A stretch of DNA of 64,000 bases from Heyndrickxia camelliae (GCF_002844575.1 NZ_PIQO01000011.1:1-64000), one strand, 5' to 3'; counted from the first letter of the stretch, positions 47,645 to 57,292 are shown. The notes: generated by a model not told the origin, from the sequence alone. Program-made: numbers and translations.

Positions 47645-48256
47645 TTACATTGTATCATAAATTTTAATAGCGTGTTCTGAACTCTTCTCCATAATGAAGT
47701 TTAATAATAAAAGATATTTATTTTTGTCCATTACCTTATTCTTATTGGAGATCAACTGTGACGAATACTCATTAATAATTTGCCAAATTTTCATAAGAAG
47801 TCGATTTTCTGTTATGGTAACAAGCTGATAATAGAAACAGTCTTCCGTTTTGATTTCATTTCTCTCCAGCTGCTCTTTTATGACTTGTAATTTTGGAAAA
47901 TATGGATCCTTCGCAACCAGCCTTATTATATCCTTTTCAATAAGTGCTTTCGTTACCAATATATCATTCCTAACTTGTTTATCCTGCAAGATAAACGTAC
48001 TTAACAATTCTACTAGATGATAATTGGTAAAATCACGAAGATACGTACCTTCCCCTCTTCTAGTTTCAATTAACCCGAGAAGCTCCAATGCTCTTAAAGC
48101 TTCTCGAACAGAAGAGCGTCCTACATGAAGACGCTCTGACAGTTCTCTTTCTGAAGGAATCCTATCACCGGGTAATAATTGATCTTCGGTAATCATTTCT
48201 CGAATTTGCTGGACAATTTCAAGATATCTTTTTGTCTTGCTTTGATTTACATTCAT
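47645..48256 (-). CDS. GntR-family (FadR subfamily) transcriptional regulator
   Basis: 203 aa. The N-terminal winged helix-turn-helix at residues 8-75 (LEIVQQIREMITEDQLLPGDRIPSERELSERLHVGRSSVREALRALELLGLI) is the standard GntR/FadR type; an all-helical FCD-like effector domain follows. The effector is unknown. It starts 8 bp after the malic enzyme stop, so the two share a transcript, and a TGGTCTGACCA palindrome typical of FadR-subfamily operators lies just downstream of their promoter (49625-49637). Regulation of malic enzyme in response to a carboxylic acid is a reasonable guess. Confidence 0.85.
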   Translation of the reverse strand: MNVNQSKTKRYLEIVQQIREMITEDQLLPGDRIPSERELSERLHVGRSSVREALRALELLGLIETRRGEGTYLRDFTNYHLVELLSTFILQDKQVRNDILVTKALIEKDIIRLVAKDPYFPKLQVIKEQLERNEIKTEDCFYYQLVTITENRLLMKIWQIINEYSSQLISNKNKVMDKNKYLLLLNFIMEKSSEHAIKIYDTM

Positions 48257-48264
48257 GAATCAAA

Positions 48265-49503
48265 TCACTCACTTTTTCCAATTGCAGAAAGACGCATCGT
48301 TCTAGTCCTTATTTCTTCAGGATCAACTCTTAATCTCGCTACTCCCGTGTCCATAGCCGCTTTTGCAACAGCAGCAGCAACTGCCGGAGCCACTCGTGGA
48401 TCAAACGGTCTTGGGATGACATAATCTGCGTTTAGCTCGCTCTCCTTAATTAAGCTGGCTATTGCCTCCACTGCAGCTTGCTTCATTTGTTCATTAATAT
48501 GGGTAGCACGAACGTCTAACGCACCGCGAAATATCCCAGGAAACGCCAATACGTTATTGACTTGATTTGGAAAATCAGATCTACCGGTACCAATCACTGC
48601 TGCTCCAGCCGCCTTCGCATGCTCCGGCATAATTTCTGGATCAGGATTTGCCATTGCAAAAATAATAGAATCTGAATTCATCGATTCAACCATTTCTTTT
48701 GTTAGGGCATCTGCTACAGACACTCCGATAAAAACATCTGCACCTTTAACAACATCCGCAAGTGTTCCTTCTTCTTTACTTCTATTTGTATATTTAGCAA
48801 CTTCTGATTTAACTTTATTCATTCCGAAAGTGCGGCCTTCAAATATAGCCCCTTTTGAATCACACATAATAATGTCACGCACACCATAATGATATAATAA
48901 TTTTATAATTGCAATTCCAGCAGCACCTGCACCACTTGCAACAACCTTAATTTCAGACATTTTCTTTCCGACCATTTTCAGGGCGTTAACCAATCCCGCG
49001 ACTGTTACAATTGCCGTTCCATGTTGATCATCATGAAAAACAGGAATATTAACTTCTTTTTTTAACCGCTCTTCTACTTCGAAGCAATGAGGTGCAGAAA
49101 TATCTTCTAAATTCACACCGCCAAAAGTTGGTTCTAATAGTTTCACTGTTTCAACGATTTTATCTACCTCTGTAGAATTTAAACAAATTGGAAAAGCATC
49201 TACACCTGCAAAACTTTTAAATAATACAGCTTTTCCTTCCATAACAGGCAGAGCTGCCTCTGGCCCGATATTTCCTAAGCCCAATACCGCTGTTCCATCT
49301 GTTACAACAGCAACCATATTCCCCTTCATAGTATATTCATATACTGTTTCAGGTTTATCGTATATCATTTTACAAGGCTCAGCCACACCAGGAGAATAGG
49401 CAAGACTTAAATCTTTTGCATTTTTCACAACCACTTTAGACTTAGACTCTAGTTTTCCTTTGTTTACGCGGTGCATATGTAATGCTTCTTCTCGTAAAGA
49501 CAT
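48265..49503 (-). CDS. Malic enzyme
   Basis: 412 aa, close to B. subtilis YtsJ (410). Decarboxylates malate to pyruvate with NAD(P). Active-site and metal motifs: SLAYSPGVAEPCKMI, FGGVNLEDISAPHCFEVEERL, FHDDQHGTAIVT, and the Rossmann segment ASGAGAAGIAIIKLL. An acidic residue follows beta-2 (MCDSKG), which would favour NAD, but cofactor choice cannot be settled. The start at 49503 has AAGGAG 7 nt upstream. It is followed by its likely GntR regulator. Confidence 0.93.
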   Translation of the reverse strand: MSLREEALHMHRVNKGKLESKSKVVVKNAKDLSLAYSPGVAEPCKMIYDKPETVYEYTMKGNMVAVVTDGTAVLGLGNIGPEAALPVMEGKAVLFKSFAGVDAFPICLNSTEVDKIVETVKLLEPTFGGVNLEDISAPHCFEVEERLKKEVNIPVFHDDQHGTAIVTVAGLVNALKMVGKKMSEIKVVASGAGAAGIAIIKLLYHYGVRDIIMCDSKGAIFEGRTFGMNKVKSEVAKYTNRSKEEGTLADVVKGADVFIGVSVADALTKEMVESMNSDSIIFAMANPDPEIMPEHAKAAGAAVIGTGRSDFPNQVNNVLAFPGIFRGALDVRATHINEQMKQAAVEAIASLIKESELNADYVIPRPFDPRVAPAVAAAVAKAAMDTGVARLRVDPEEIRTRTMRLSAIGKSE

Positions 49504-49624
49504 GATTTCACTCCTTCGTATCATAAAAAAACCACTTTTATAGTCACCTTAGTAAGGTTGTCAAATGTTCGTCTGTCTTCAATAGAGTCTTCATTCCAAT
49601 AGGGTATTAGGCGTGTCTATTTAA

Positions 49625-49637
49625 GTGGTCTGACCAC
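49625..49637 (-). promoter_or_regulatory. GntR/FadR-type operator before the malic enzyme gene
   Basis: GTGGTCTGACCAC, a perfect inverted repeat of the TGGTCNGACCA type used by FadR-subfamily regulators such as PdhR and LldR. It lies about 15 bp downstream of a -10-like TATATT (49653-49658), a repression position. The GntR gene in the same transcript is the likely binder. Confidence 0.65.
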
Positions 49638-49684
49638 ACATGTCTATTAATTAATATACCATATTTACATTGCAAGTAAAAATA

Positions 49685-52600
49685 TTATTGCAAAATGACA
49701 TTTTCTTTTCCCAATATGTCTTTTAATGTTGTTAAACAACTTTCGGATCCATCAACCCAATCTTTTCTTGGTAACTGGATAGTACGTTTATTTTTTTCAT
49801 AATATAAAATCACTGGGATATCTCCGGGAAATGTCCTAAAACTCTTTGTCAGCGCCTCTGTAGTAATGGAAGAGTCTAATTCTTCTGTAACTCTAATATA
49901 TAATTTTTTCGTTTCTACCTTATAGGCCTCTGCAGCAGCATCCATTTCTGTCATTCTCTGTACGATAAATTGAAGCTTCCCGTTTCTTTCTTCTACCGAT
50001 CCTTCGATGACTGCAAGTGTTCCTTGTTTACAAACACTGCTAAACTGACGATAAACATTTGGAAAAATAACCGCTTCTATTTCTCCCGTAGCATCGCTTA
50101 TTTTCAAAAAACCCATTACTTCCCCTTTTTTGGTCCGAATGCTTTTAAATTCATTTATATAAATTCCTACTTTACAATGTTTTTGTCCGCTTTTTACATC
50201 AACTAACGAAGTAACAGAAAGTTTCGCAAGCAATTCGTAATAAGGGCTTACCGGGTGGGCGGATAAGTAAAGTCCCAATACTTGTTTTTCCAATAATAGC
50301 TTATCCATATCTTTTATTTTTTCCACTTCCAAATATTTAGGCTTAAGCTGGAAAATATCATCATCAGAAAATAAATCATACCCTGGATTTTCCGGCCTTA
50401 CTAATGTAGCATGTTCCATTGCGATATCAAGGCTGGCAAGTAGTGTAGCACGGTCATGACCAAAGTCATCCAAAGCACCAGAAAAAACAAGTGCTTCAAG
50501 TACGTTTCGGTTTAACGCCTTTCCAGAAACCCTTATACATAAATCAAATAAATCAGCAAAGGGTTTTGTATTCCTAGCTTCGATTATTTCTTTTAATGTC
50601 GCCATCCCCACACCTTTAATAGCAGCAAGACTATATCTTATACATCCTTTTTCAACACTAAATGGATAGAAACTGTGGTTGATGGATGGACGGAGAATGT
50701 TTATCCCCATTAATTTCGCTTCTCTAATGTACTGCGATATTTTATCCTCATTTCCAATTGCGGAGGTTAAAAGTGCAGCTGTAAAATATAGCGGATAATG
50801 TGCTTTCAAAAAGGCAAGCTGATATGCTATAAGGCTGTATGCAACAGCATGACTTCGATTAAATCCATAATTGGCGAAGCGAACAATTAAATCATAAATA
50901 CCATTTGCGGTATTACTGTCATACCCTTTTTTAATTGCACCTTTTACAAAGTGATGCCTTTCTTTATCCAATACTTCCTTTTTCTTTTTTGCAACTGCTC
51001 TTCTTAATAAATCTGCTTCACCCAAAGTAAAACCTGCCATAATCGAGGCAATTTGCATTATTTGTTCCTGGTAAACAATGACACCATATGTTTTTTTCAA
51101 AATAGGTTCTAAATCAGGATGAGCGTATTCGATTGTTTCCTGTCCGTGTTTTCTCCCAATATATGTTGGAATATTTTCCATTGGACCTGGTCTGTACAGA
51201 GCATTCACCGCAACGATATCTTCAAAATCTGATGGCTTTAGTTTCTCCAGTACATTTCTCATGCCTTCTGATTCGAGCTGAAAAATCCCTGTAGTATTTC
51301 CCTTACTTAACAATGTAAATGTTTTTTCATCTGTTAACGGTAGTTTTTTTATGTTAATCTTTTTGCCAGTTCCTTTTTGAATGCTAGTAACAATTCTTTC
51401 AATCAGCGATAAATTTCTTAGTCCTAAAAAGTCCATTTTTAGCAATCCGATTTCCTCTAAAATGTCCATCGTATACTGGGTTAAATAAACGTCATCATGC
51501 CCACCCTGAATGGGGATAATATTGCTTAGCGGTTTATCACTTATAATAACTCCTGCCGCGTGTGTGGATGCATGTCTTGGCAAACCCTCGAGTTTCAAAG
51601 CAGTAGCAAATAGCTTCTTATGATGATCCGATTGCTGGACAAAATTTTGCAGTTTTTCAGATTGCTGATACGCCCCTTTCAGTGTTGTTCCAGGTCTTGA
51701 AGGTATCAGTTTGGATAGCTGTTCCAATTCTTTCGTGTTAAATCCAAAAGCCCGGGCAACATCTCTTATCGCGGCTTTTGCTGCCATGGTTCCAAACGTA
51801 ATAATTTGCGCAACATGAAGTTTTCCATATTTTTCTGAAACATAACGAATCACTTCATCCCGGCGATGATCTGGAAAATCAATATCAATATCAGGCATGG
51901 TGATTCTTTCCGGATTTAAAAATCGTTCAAATAACAATTCATGTAAAATAGGATCGACATCAGTTATATTTAATGTAAAGGCAACTAGAGAACCTGCCGC
52001 AGAACCCCTTCCCGGACCTGTTAAAATACCATTATCACGTGCATACTTCATAAAATCCCAAACAATTAAAAAATAATCATTGAATTGCATCTTATTGATT
52101 ATATTCAATTCATACTCTAATCTTTTCATGTAGATTGGAGTAATATTATCAACTCGCGCCTTCAAACCCTGCAAGCATAATTCTCTAAGCAAATCTTTTG
52201 CTGTTTTATTCCCCTCTATCGGAAATTTTGGCAATAACTTTTGTCCCATATTAATCGTTAAATTGCAGGATTGTGCTAATCGAAGGGTATTTTCCAACGC
52301 ATCTACATCTTCAGAAAATAATTGCACGATGTCTTCCTTGGATTTGAAATAGTATTCTTCCGTAGCGAGTGTATTCCGTGTTTCATCACTTAGCTTTACA
52401 CCCTGGCCAATTGCCAACAAGCATTCGTGACTAAATGCATCCTCTTTTTCTATATATCTCACATCATTCGTTACGATAGTGTTAATTCCGAGACGTTTTG
52501 AAATTACTTTTAATTTTGGATAAATCCTTTGTTCGTCAGCAAGTTGATGGTTTTGCAGAGACAGAAAAAAGGAATCAGGATTAAATAAGTGTTGAAAAAA

Positions 52601-53047
52601 CTTTGCTGTTTCCATCGCTTTGTCCATTTCATTTTGCAGTAAGAGATCTTCAATTTCGCCCTCTAGTCCCGGTGAAAAGGCAATCAGTCCTTCCCTATAA
52701 CCTCTTAGCCATTTTGTTGGAATGCCGGCTGGTGATACTGTTTGAATAGCACTTGATATTTTGATTAGATTTTCATATCCTTTTTCATCTTTTGCTATTA
52801 AAACAAGAGGATATGATGTATTTTCCGATGTTACACTGACTACGTCGGCAGTCATGCCAATAATAGGTTTAATTCCATGTTTCAAACACTCTTTATAAAA
52901 AGGAATAACTCCATATAATACGTTCCGATCTGTTATTGCAAGTGCAGCATAATTTAAATTCTTCGCCTTCTCTATTAAATTTTTAATAGACACTGTACTG
53001 GATAATAAACTATAGGCTGTTGAAATTTGAAGGTGAATAAATGACAA
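49685..53047 (-). CDS. dnaE: DNA polymerase III subunit alpha (DnaE)
   Basis: 1120 aa. Low-GC Gram-positive DnaE, which extends primers on the lagging strand before PolC takes over. The N-terminal PHP domain starts MSFIHLQISTAYSLLSS; polymerase catalytic Asp are in TMPDIDIDFPDHRRDEVIRYV (near residue 390); an HhH region (YSLAAIKGVGMATLKEI) and an OB fold (GFLKISDATGEIEAVIFP) follow. The TTG at 53047 is taken as start (GGGAG 5 nt upstream, family N-terminus); the longer GTG at 53059 is less likely. Confidence 0.97.
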   Translation of the reverse strand: MSFIHLQISTAYSLLSSTVSIKNLIEKAKNLNYAALAITDRNVLYGVIPFYKECLKHGIKPIIGMTADVVSVTSENTSYPLVLIAKDEKGYENLIKISSAIQTVSPAGIPTKWLRGYREGLIAFSPGLEGEIEDLLLQNEMDKAMETAKFFQHLFNPDSFFLSLQNHQLADEQRIYPKLKVISKRLGINTIVTNDVRYIEKEDAFSHECLLAIGQGVKLSDETRNTLATEEYYFKSKEDIVQLFSEDVDALENTLRLAQSCNLTINMGQKLLPKFPIEGNKTAKDLLRELCLQGLKARVDNITPIYMKRLEYELNIINKMQFNDYFLIVWDFMKYARDNGILTGPGRGSAAGSLVAFTLNITDVDPILHELLFERFLNPERITMPDIDIDFPDHRRDEVIRYVSEKYGKLHVAQIITFGTMAAKAAIRDVARAFGFNTKELEQLSKLIPSRPGTTLKGAYQQSEKLQNFVQQSDHHKKLFATALKLEGLPRHASTHAAGVIISDKPLSNIIPIQGGHDDVYLTQYTMDILEEIGLLKMDFLGLRNLSLIERIVTSIQKGTGKKINIKKLPLTDEKTFTLLSKGNTTGIFQLESEGMRNVLEKLKPSDFEDIVAVNALYRPGPMENIPTYIGRKHGQETIEYAHPDLEPILKKTYGVIVYQEQIMQIASIMAGFTLGEADLLRRAVAKKKKEVLDKERHHFVKGAIKKGYDSNTANGIYDLIVRFANYGFNRSHAVAYSLIAYQLAFLKAHYPLYFTAALLTSAIGNEDKISQYIREAKLMGINILRPSINHSFYPFSVEKGCIRYSLAAIKGVGMATLKEIIEARNTKPFADLFDLCIRVSGKALNRNVLEALVFSGALDDFGHDRATLLASLDIAMEHATLVRPENPGYDLFSDDDIFQLKPKYLEVEKIKDMDKLLLEKQVLGLYLSAHPVSPYYELLAKLSVTSLVDVKSGQKHCKVGIYINEFKSIRTKKGEVMGFLKISDATGEIEAVIFPNVYRQFSSVCKQGTLAVIEGSVEERNGKLQFIVQRMTEMDAAAEAYKVETKKLYIRVTEELDSSITTEALTKSFRTFPGDIPVILYYEKNKRTIQLPRKDWVDGSESCLTTLKDILGKENVILQ

Positions 53048-53262
53048 TCTTTCTCCCACCTTTTTACTTCTTTTATATTTTTAATTAATCTCTTGTCCAC
53101 ATTGCTGATGTTTATACTGCCAATAAGAGTACCGACCATAAACACTATATATCCTTCATTATAAATCGAGATAAACAAAAAAGAAAATATGTTCTCATCC
53201 CCACTTTTCTGTTGTTATATTCGAAAATACCCTTTTTATCTAATATAAGATTTTTATTTCAT

Positions 53263-53292
53263 CACATATACTGTCATGTTGTCCCATATAGT
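53263..53292 (+). promoter_or_regulatory. Candidate sigma-E promoter of ytrH-ytrI
   Basis: -10-like CATATAGT (53285-53292) and -35-like CACATAT (53263-53269) with a 15-bp spacer, about 35 bp upstream of the GTG start. The pattern resembles mother-cell sigma-E promoters, which control ytrHI in B. subtilis. Confidence 0.4.
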
Positions 53293-53326
53293 GTAGTAAA
53301 GGATAATATCAGGGGATGGTTTTTAA

Positions 53327-53659
53327 GTGAATGAAGCATTTTTTCCAGCATTCTTTAATAGCTTTTTTATCGGTTTTGGTGTCATGATTGGAGGGACTTT
53401 AATTGGCGGCTTAGCATCCTTTATTACCGGACAGCCTCTGCTTACCGAAATTTCGAGGATTTCTAGCACCTTGAGAATTTGGGCAATTATTGCGGCGATC
53501 GGCGGTACCTTTGACACCGTTTATAGTTTTGAAAAGGGATTTTTGGATGGTGGGACAAAGGATATTGTAAGGCAATTTTTGCTTATTTTATCTGCTATGG
53601 GTGGGGCAAATTCCGCTTCCATCATTATCTCATGGTTAACTCAGGAGCATGTCCAATGA
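53327..53659 (+). CDS. ytrH: Sporulation membrane protein YtrH
   Basis: 110 aa with three hydrophobic segments (about 5-30, 50-65, 80-100), including FFIGFGVMIGGTLIGGLASFITGQPLL. In B. subtilis YtrH and YtrI are made in the mother cell and help spore formation; mechanism unknown. The start is GTG with AGGGGATGG upstream. The stop overlaps the ytrI start (ATGA), indicating coupling. Confidence 0.9.
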   Translation: MNEAFFPAFFNSFFIGFGVMIGGTLIGGLASFITGQPLLTEISRISSTLRIWAIIAAIGGTFDTVYSFEKGFLDGGTKDIVRQFLLILSAMGGANSASIIISWLTQEHVQ

Positions 53660-54162
53660 GAGTCCCAACCTTACATCGAAAACCGGATTGGCAAAGATTT
53701 ATTGTAGGAATTGTAATTGGCGGCTGTATTAGCTGGGTAATCTTTCTGTTCATGTATGGGACATTGCAAGAGAAGCAGTCAATAAAAATCAAAACCCAGG
53801 ATTCCATTATTAAGGACCTCAAAGATGAAATAAAAATATGGCAGGATGAGTGGAAGAAGCTTTCGAAAAAAAATACAGATATGTTAATTATCCAAAGTGT
53901 GAATGTAAAAATCAAAGGGTACGAAAAATACGGAATCAAGGATTCCCATAGCATTTTTGAAACAGAAGAAGAGATTAAGGAAGACTTGAGGTCCATTCTA
54001 CTCAAGGATATAAATACGGTTTATCAACATAAGGAATTAATTCATAAAGCGATTGAAAATAAAACGTTAAGAATTAATAATCGCCGTTATAAGCTGGTGA
54101 TAAGGGAAATAAATTATTATTCAAGCTTCCAAATTGAACTAGAGCTAAAGTTAGCGGACTAG
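53656..54162 (+). CDS. ytrI: Sporulation membrane protein YtrI
   Basis: 168 aa, close to B. subtilis YtrI (167). A membrane helix at about 16-37 (FIVGIVIGGCISWVIFLFMYG) is followed by a charged coiled coil (about 40-75) and a small C-terminal domain. The start at 53656 overlaps the ytrH stop and has GGAG 8 nt upstream; a longer frame from 53632 lies within ytrH. Function is known only through the sporulation phenotype in B. subtilis. Confidence 0.88.
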   Translation: MRVPTLHRKPDWQRFIVGIVIGGCISWVIFLFMYGTLQEKQSIKIKTQDSIIKDLKDEIKIWQDEWKKLSKKNTDMLIIQSVNVKIKGYEKYGIKDSHSIFETEEEIKEDLRSILLKDINTVYQHKELIHKAIENKTLRINNRRYKLVIREINYYSSFQIELELKLAD

Positions 54163-54190
54163 TAAAGCCTCAAACAGAGGAGGCTTTACT
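54161..54190. terminator. Bidirectional terminator between ytrI and nrnA
   Basis: AGTAAAGCCTC/GAGGCTTTACT stem with an 8-nt loop, overlapping the nrnA stop; the two genes are convergent. Confidence 0.75.
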
Positions 54191-55123
54191 ATCTTTGCAA
54201 ACTTCTACCAAATCCTTCATGACGTTTTGTGCTTCGTCCCATGAATAAATGGAGGCGCCTGCCGCAAGTGGATGACCTCCGCCATTATATTTACGGGCAA
54301 TTTTATTAATAATAGGTCCTTTTGAACGAAGTCTTACTCTGATTTGATCCTCTTCTTCTATAAAAAAACACCATGCACAGATACCTTTTATATTTCCTAA
54401 CATACTAACTAGCTGGGATGCCTCTGATGGAACAACATTATATTCTCGAAGCATCTCTTTTTTCAACATGACGATTGCAGCCCCATTATCCAATACCTCA
54501 AAGTTTTGCAGAACATAGCCTTGCAGCTTTACTACCTTAGGATCTAATTCATACATCTTATTGTAGAGTTCATTTCTGTCAAATGAATAACGAATTAATT
54601 CTCCAGCATAATCGAATGTCCTTTGTGTCGTACTGGGATACAGAAAACGCCCCGTATCTCCAACAATTCCTCCATATATAAGCCTTGCAGCCTCATTTGT
54701 TATTTTTAATCCTTTGTCCTTACCGAATAAATAAAATTCAAAGATCATTTCGCTTACAGAGGATGCGTTCGTATCTACCCATAATAAATCTCCATATGGA
54801 TCTTCATTTGGATGATGGTCAATTTTGATTAGCTTATCCCCTAATGTATATCGATCATCACAAATTCTTTCTTTGTTTGCCGTATCACAAACAATCACTA
54901 ACGCACCTTTATATACTTCATCTTGAATAGTATCAAGAGTTCTTAAAAACTCTAATGTTGGTTCTGGCTTACCCACTGCATAAATATTTTTTTCTGGAAA
55001 GGATGCTTTTAAAATTTCAGCAAGACCTCCTTGTGAACCGTATGCATCAGGGTCTGGCCGTACATGCCGATGAATAATTATGGTCTCATATTGTTTGATA
55101 GTTTCAAGAATTTCTTGTTTCAT
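54170..55123 (-). CDS. nrnA: Bifunctional oligoribonuclease / pAp phosphatase NrnA
   Basis: 317 aa. DHH phosphoesterase that degrades nano-RNAs and hydrolyses 3'-phosphoadenosine 5'-phosphate. Metal motifs: HRHVRPDPDAYGSQGGL (residues about 18-34), IVCDTAN and KIDHHPNEDPYG; the DHHA1 domain ends with GGGHPLAAGASI. Position next to ytrI and dnaE matches B. subtilis (ytqI). Confidence 0.95.
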   Translation of the reverse strand: MKQEILETIKQYETIIIHRHVRPDPDAYGSQGGLAEILKASFPEKNIYAVGKPEPTLEFLRTLDTIQDEVYKGALVIVCDTANKERICDDRYTLGDKLIKIDHHPNEDPYGDLLWVDTNASSVSEMIFEFYLFGKDKGLKITNEAARLIYGGIVGDTGRFLYPSTTQRTFDYAGELIRYSFDRNELYNKMYELDPKVVKLQGYVLQNFEVLDNGAAIVMLKKEMLREYNVVPSEASQLVSMLGNIKGICAWCFFIEEEDQIRVRLRSKGPIINKIARKYNGGGHPLAAGASIYSWDEAQNVMKDLVEVCKDSKASSV

Positions 55124-55246
55124 TTGCTCACCTTCGCTAATTTGTCATGGAATTCATATATCCTTTGTAGATATTTCTAGTATTTACCGTTACAATATAT
55201 TTTGTATATTTCTACTTGCCTAATATTTGATTTTGGAGGATAAATC

Positions 55247-55549
55247 ATGATTATATTAGTATTGCTAATTGTTTTTTCTTTCTCATTTTATATTTATTAT
55301 AAAGTGAAATATGTACGTAGCAGATTGCAAATGGAAAGAAAGTATTTATCAGGAAAATCTAGTATTGCACTTGGGTTATTTGTTGGTTTTTTCGGAATCA
55401 ACCAATTGTTTCTCTATCACACCACAACTACTTACATAGTTGCTGCTATTTTCATCATCATCGGCTTTCTTAGTGCGTGGACAGGCTTTAAAGCGTTTAA
55501 ATATTATAGACCATTTGCCTTGAAGGAGATGGAGGAATTAAATAGCTAA
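55247..55549 (+). CDS. ytpI: YtpI family membrane protein
   Basis: 100 aa with three hydrophobic helices (about 1-18, 40-58, 62-82) and the segment LSGKSSIALGLFVGFFGINQLFLYHTT, which fits the YtpI family. Function unknown. GGAGG lies 7 nt before the ATG, and a strong terminator follows. It is divergent from nrnA as in B. subtilis. Confidence 0.8.
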   Translation: MIILVLLIVFSFSFYIYYKVKYVRSRLQMERKYLSGKSSIALGLFVGFFGINQLFLYHTTTTYIVAAIFIIIGFLSAWTGFKAFKYYRPFALKEMEELNS

Positions 55550-55553
55550 AAGA

Positions 55554-55580
55554 TCCGCTTCTGTAGAAGCGGCTTTTTTT
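55554..55580 (+). terminator. Terminator after ytpI
   Basis: CCGCTTC/GAAGCGG stem with a 4-nt loop and CTTTTTTT tail. Confidence 0.85.
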
Positions 55581-56895
55581 AACGGTCAATAAGCTGGCAA
55601 GTCAATAGTGCTTTTCCAACTAAAATCCCTTCATGGTATACCTCTACATCCACCTTACCAAATTTCCTTCCTACTTCCAGTACCTTTGGAATAATTTCTA
55701 TTGTACTTTCAATCTGAACAGGCTTTATAAAATAGACAGTCATATTTTCAATGATAATATCTTCTTTTTTTTGTTGGCGCAATTTTCTGCTGGTAGCCTC
55801 ATATAGCAGCGTCGTGAATACGCCATAGGAAATGGTTCCAAGTGGATTTGTCATTTGAGGAGAGACCTCAAAATAATAACTTTCTCCATCCTGATTTTTT
55901 ACCGAAGTGGAATCAAGTCGTGTCGTGATAATATCGTCAATTGTTTCGCCGACTTGAGGCTGTCGTTGTGTCATTTGCAGCGCTTTTAAAATATCCTGTC
56001 TGCTAATAATTCCTTGAAGACGCTGATAATCATCAACAACAGGAATCATTTCAATTCCTTCCCAAATCATCATATGACTGGCAGAGGTTAAGCTTGTTTT
56101 CAAACTAACGGTTATTGGATTTTTGGTCATAACCTTTTCAATAGGAACGAAACTATCTTGCTCAATAATGTCCTTAGCAGTTACTATCCCCTGAACCTTC
56201 ATTTGAGCGTCCACTACAGGAAATCGACTATGTGTGGTATGACGCTTTTTTTCATACCAGTTTTCTACCTTTTCATTTATTTTTAGATAAATGGTTTCGG
56301 TTAATGGTGTTAGTATATCTTCTACTAAAATGATTTCTTTTTTTATTAGTTGGTCGTAAATAGCACGATTGATCATCGTTGCAACTGTGAATGTATCGAA
56401 ACTGGTAGATAAAATGGGAAGTTCAAGTTCATCCGCAAGTTTCTTCACGTGTTCATCTGTATCAAAACCACCGGTAATAAGAACTGCTGCGCCAGCTCGC
56501 AATGCCAATTCATGAGCGTTAGTACGATTTCCCACAATTAATAAACTGCCTGCATCTGTATACTTCATCATTGCTTCTAATTTCATTGCACCAATGACAA
56601 ATTTATTTAATGTTTTATGAAGCCCTGATTTTCCACCCAGGACTTGTCCATCAATAATATTTACCACTTCCGCAAATGTAAGTTTTTCAATATTTTCCTT
56701 TTTCTTTCTTTCAATCCGAATAGTTCCGACACGTTCAATCGTACTGACATATCCCTTGTTTTCCGCATCTTTAATTGCTCTGTATGCTGTTCCTTCACTG
56801 ACATTCAATGCTTTTGCTATTTGCCTTACGGAAATCTTCTCTCCAATTGGCAGAGTATCTATGTAGTGCAAAATTTGTTCATGTTTTGTTGCCAA
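55579..56895 (-). CDS. ytoI: DRTGG/CBS/hotdog domain regulatory protein (YtoI-like)
   Basis: 438 aa, close to B. subtilis YtoI (439). Domains: N-terminal helix-turn-helix (5-55, KISVRQIAKALNVSEGTAYRAIKDAENKGYV), DRTGG domain (about 65-175), two CBS motifs (about 195-305, HSRFPVVDAQMKVQGIVTAKDI and MIPVVDDYQRLQGIISRQDIL) and a C-terminal thioesterase-like hotdog (about 325-435). This suggests a DNA- and adenylate-binding sensor; ligand and targets are unknown. The TTG at 56895 has AGGGTG upstream and gives the family N-terminus; the longer frame to 56961 is not supported. Confidence 0.88.
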   Translation of the reverse strand: MATKHEQILHYIDTLPIGEKISVRQIAKALNVSEGTAYRAIKDAENKGYVSTIERVGTIRIERKKKENIEKLTFAEVVNIIDGQVLGGKSGLHKTLNKFVIGAMKLEAMMKYTDAGSLLIVGNRTNAHELALRAGAAVLITGGFDTDEHVKKLADELELPILSTSFDTFTVATMINRAIYDQLIKKEIILVEDILTPLTETIYLKINEKVENWYEKKRHTTHSRFPVVDAQMKVQGIVTAKDIIEQDSFVPIEKVMTKNPITVSLKTSLTSASHMMIWEGIEMIPVVDDYQRLQGIISRQDILKALQMTQRQPQVGETIDDIITTRLDSTSVKNQDGESYYFEVSPQMTNPLGTISYGVFTTLLYEATSRKLRQQKKEDIIIENMTVYFIKPVQIESTIEIIPKVLEVGRKFGKVDVEVYHEGILVGKALLTCQLIDR

Positions 56896-56996
56896 GCTCT
56901 TCACCCTATCTCCCGCCACAATATTTATGCTCATTATAAAGTGAAAAGCTTGGTAATTCAATTATTTAGAGGCAGGAGTCATAATTATATAACCTT

Positions 56997-57230
56997 TTAA
57001 TATGATCTGATCCTTTTTTTAGACTGAATTTCTCTCCCTTTATAGGATTTTTTCTTCGGTGAAAATAGCAGTCCTGAAAGGTTTCCTGCAATCACTAGGA
57101 GAGCAAATCCAAGCCAAACACACGCAAATAATCCACTAGTACCTGTTGCTGCAAACGGCAATTTTGGAACCGCATAATACATTAAAGCTGCTGCAAGTAA
57201 AAGACAAAGTAAATATCTATTTTTTTTCAT
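56997..57230 (-). CDS. Small two-helix membrane protein
   Basis: 77 aa: two hydrophobic helices (about 5-22 and 32-56) followed by a very basic tail (SPKKKSYKGREIQSKKRIRS). The basic tail should stay in the cytoplasm. GGAGG is 7 nt before the ATG. No named family is recognised. It lies between ytoI and ytkL in the same direction. Confidence 0.7.
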   Translation of the reverse strand: MKKNRYLLCLLLAAALMYYAVPKLPFAATGTSGLFACVWLGFALLVIAGNLSGLLFSPKKKSYKGREIQSKKRIRSY

Positions 57231-57292
57231 AATAATACCTCCATCTTTTTAAGGCTTGTTTTATTCTATGCGTCCAATCGTTAAAAGTGCAC

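Noticed and set aside
53048-53262. Possible small genes upstream of dnaE
   Set aside because: The only frame (minus strand to 53178) lacks a ribosome-binding site and overlaps the dnaE start; the stretch looks like promoter sequence only.
53625-54005. 126-codon minus-strand frame
   Set aside because: It lies antisense to ytrI, which has good signals and a clear family.
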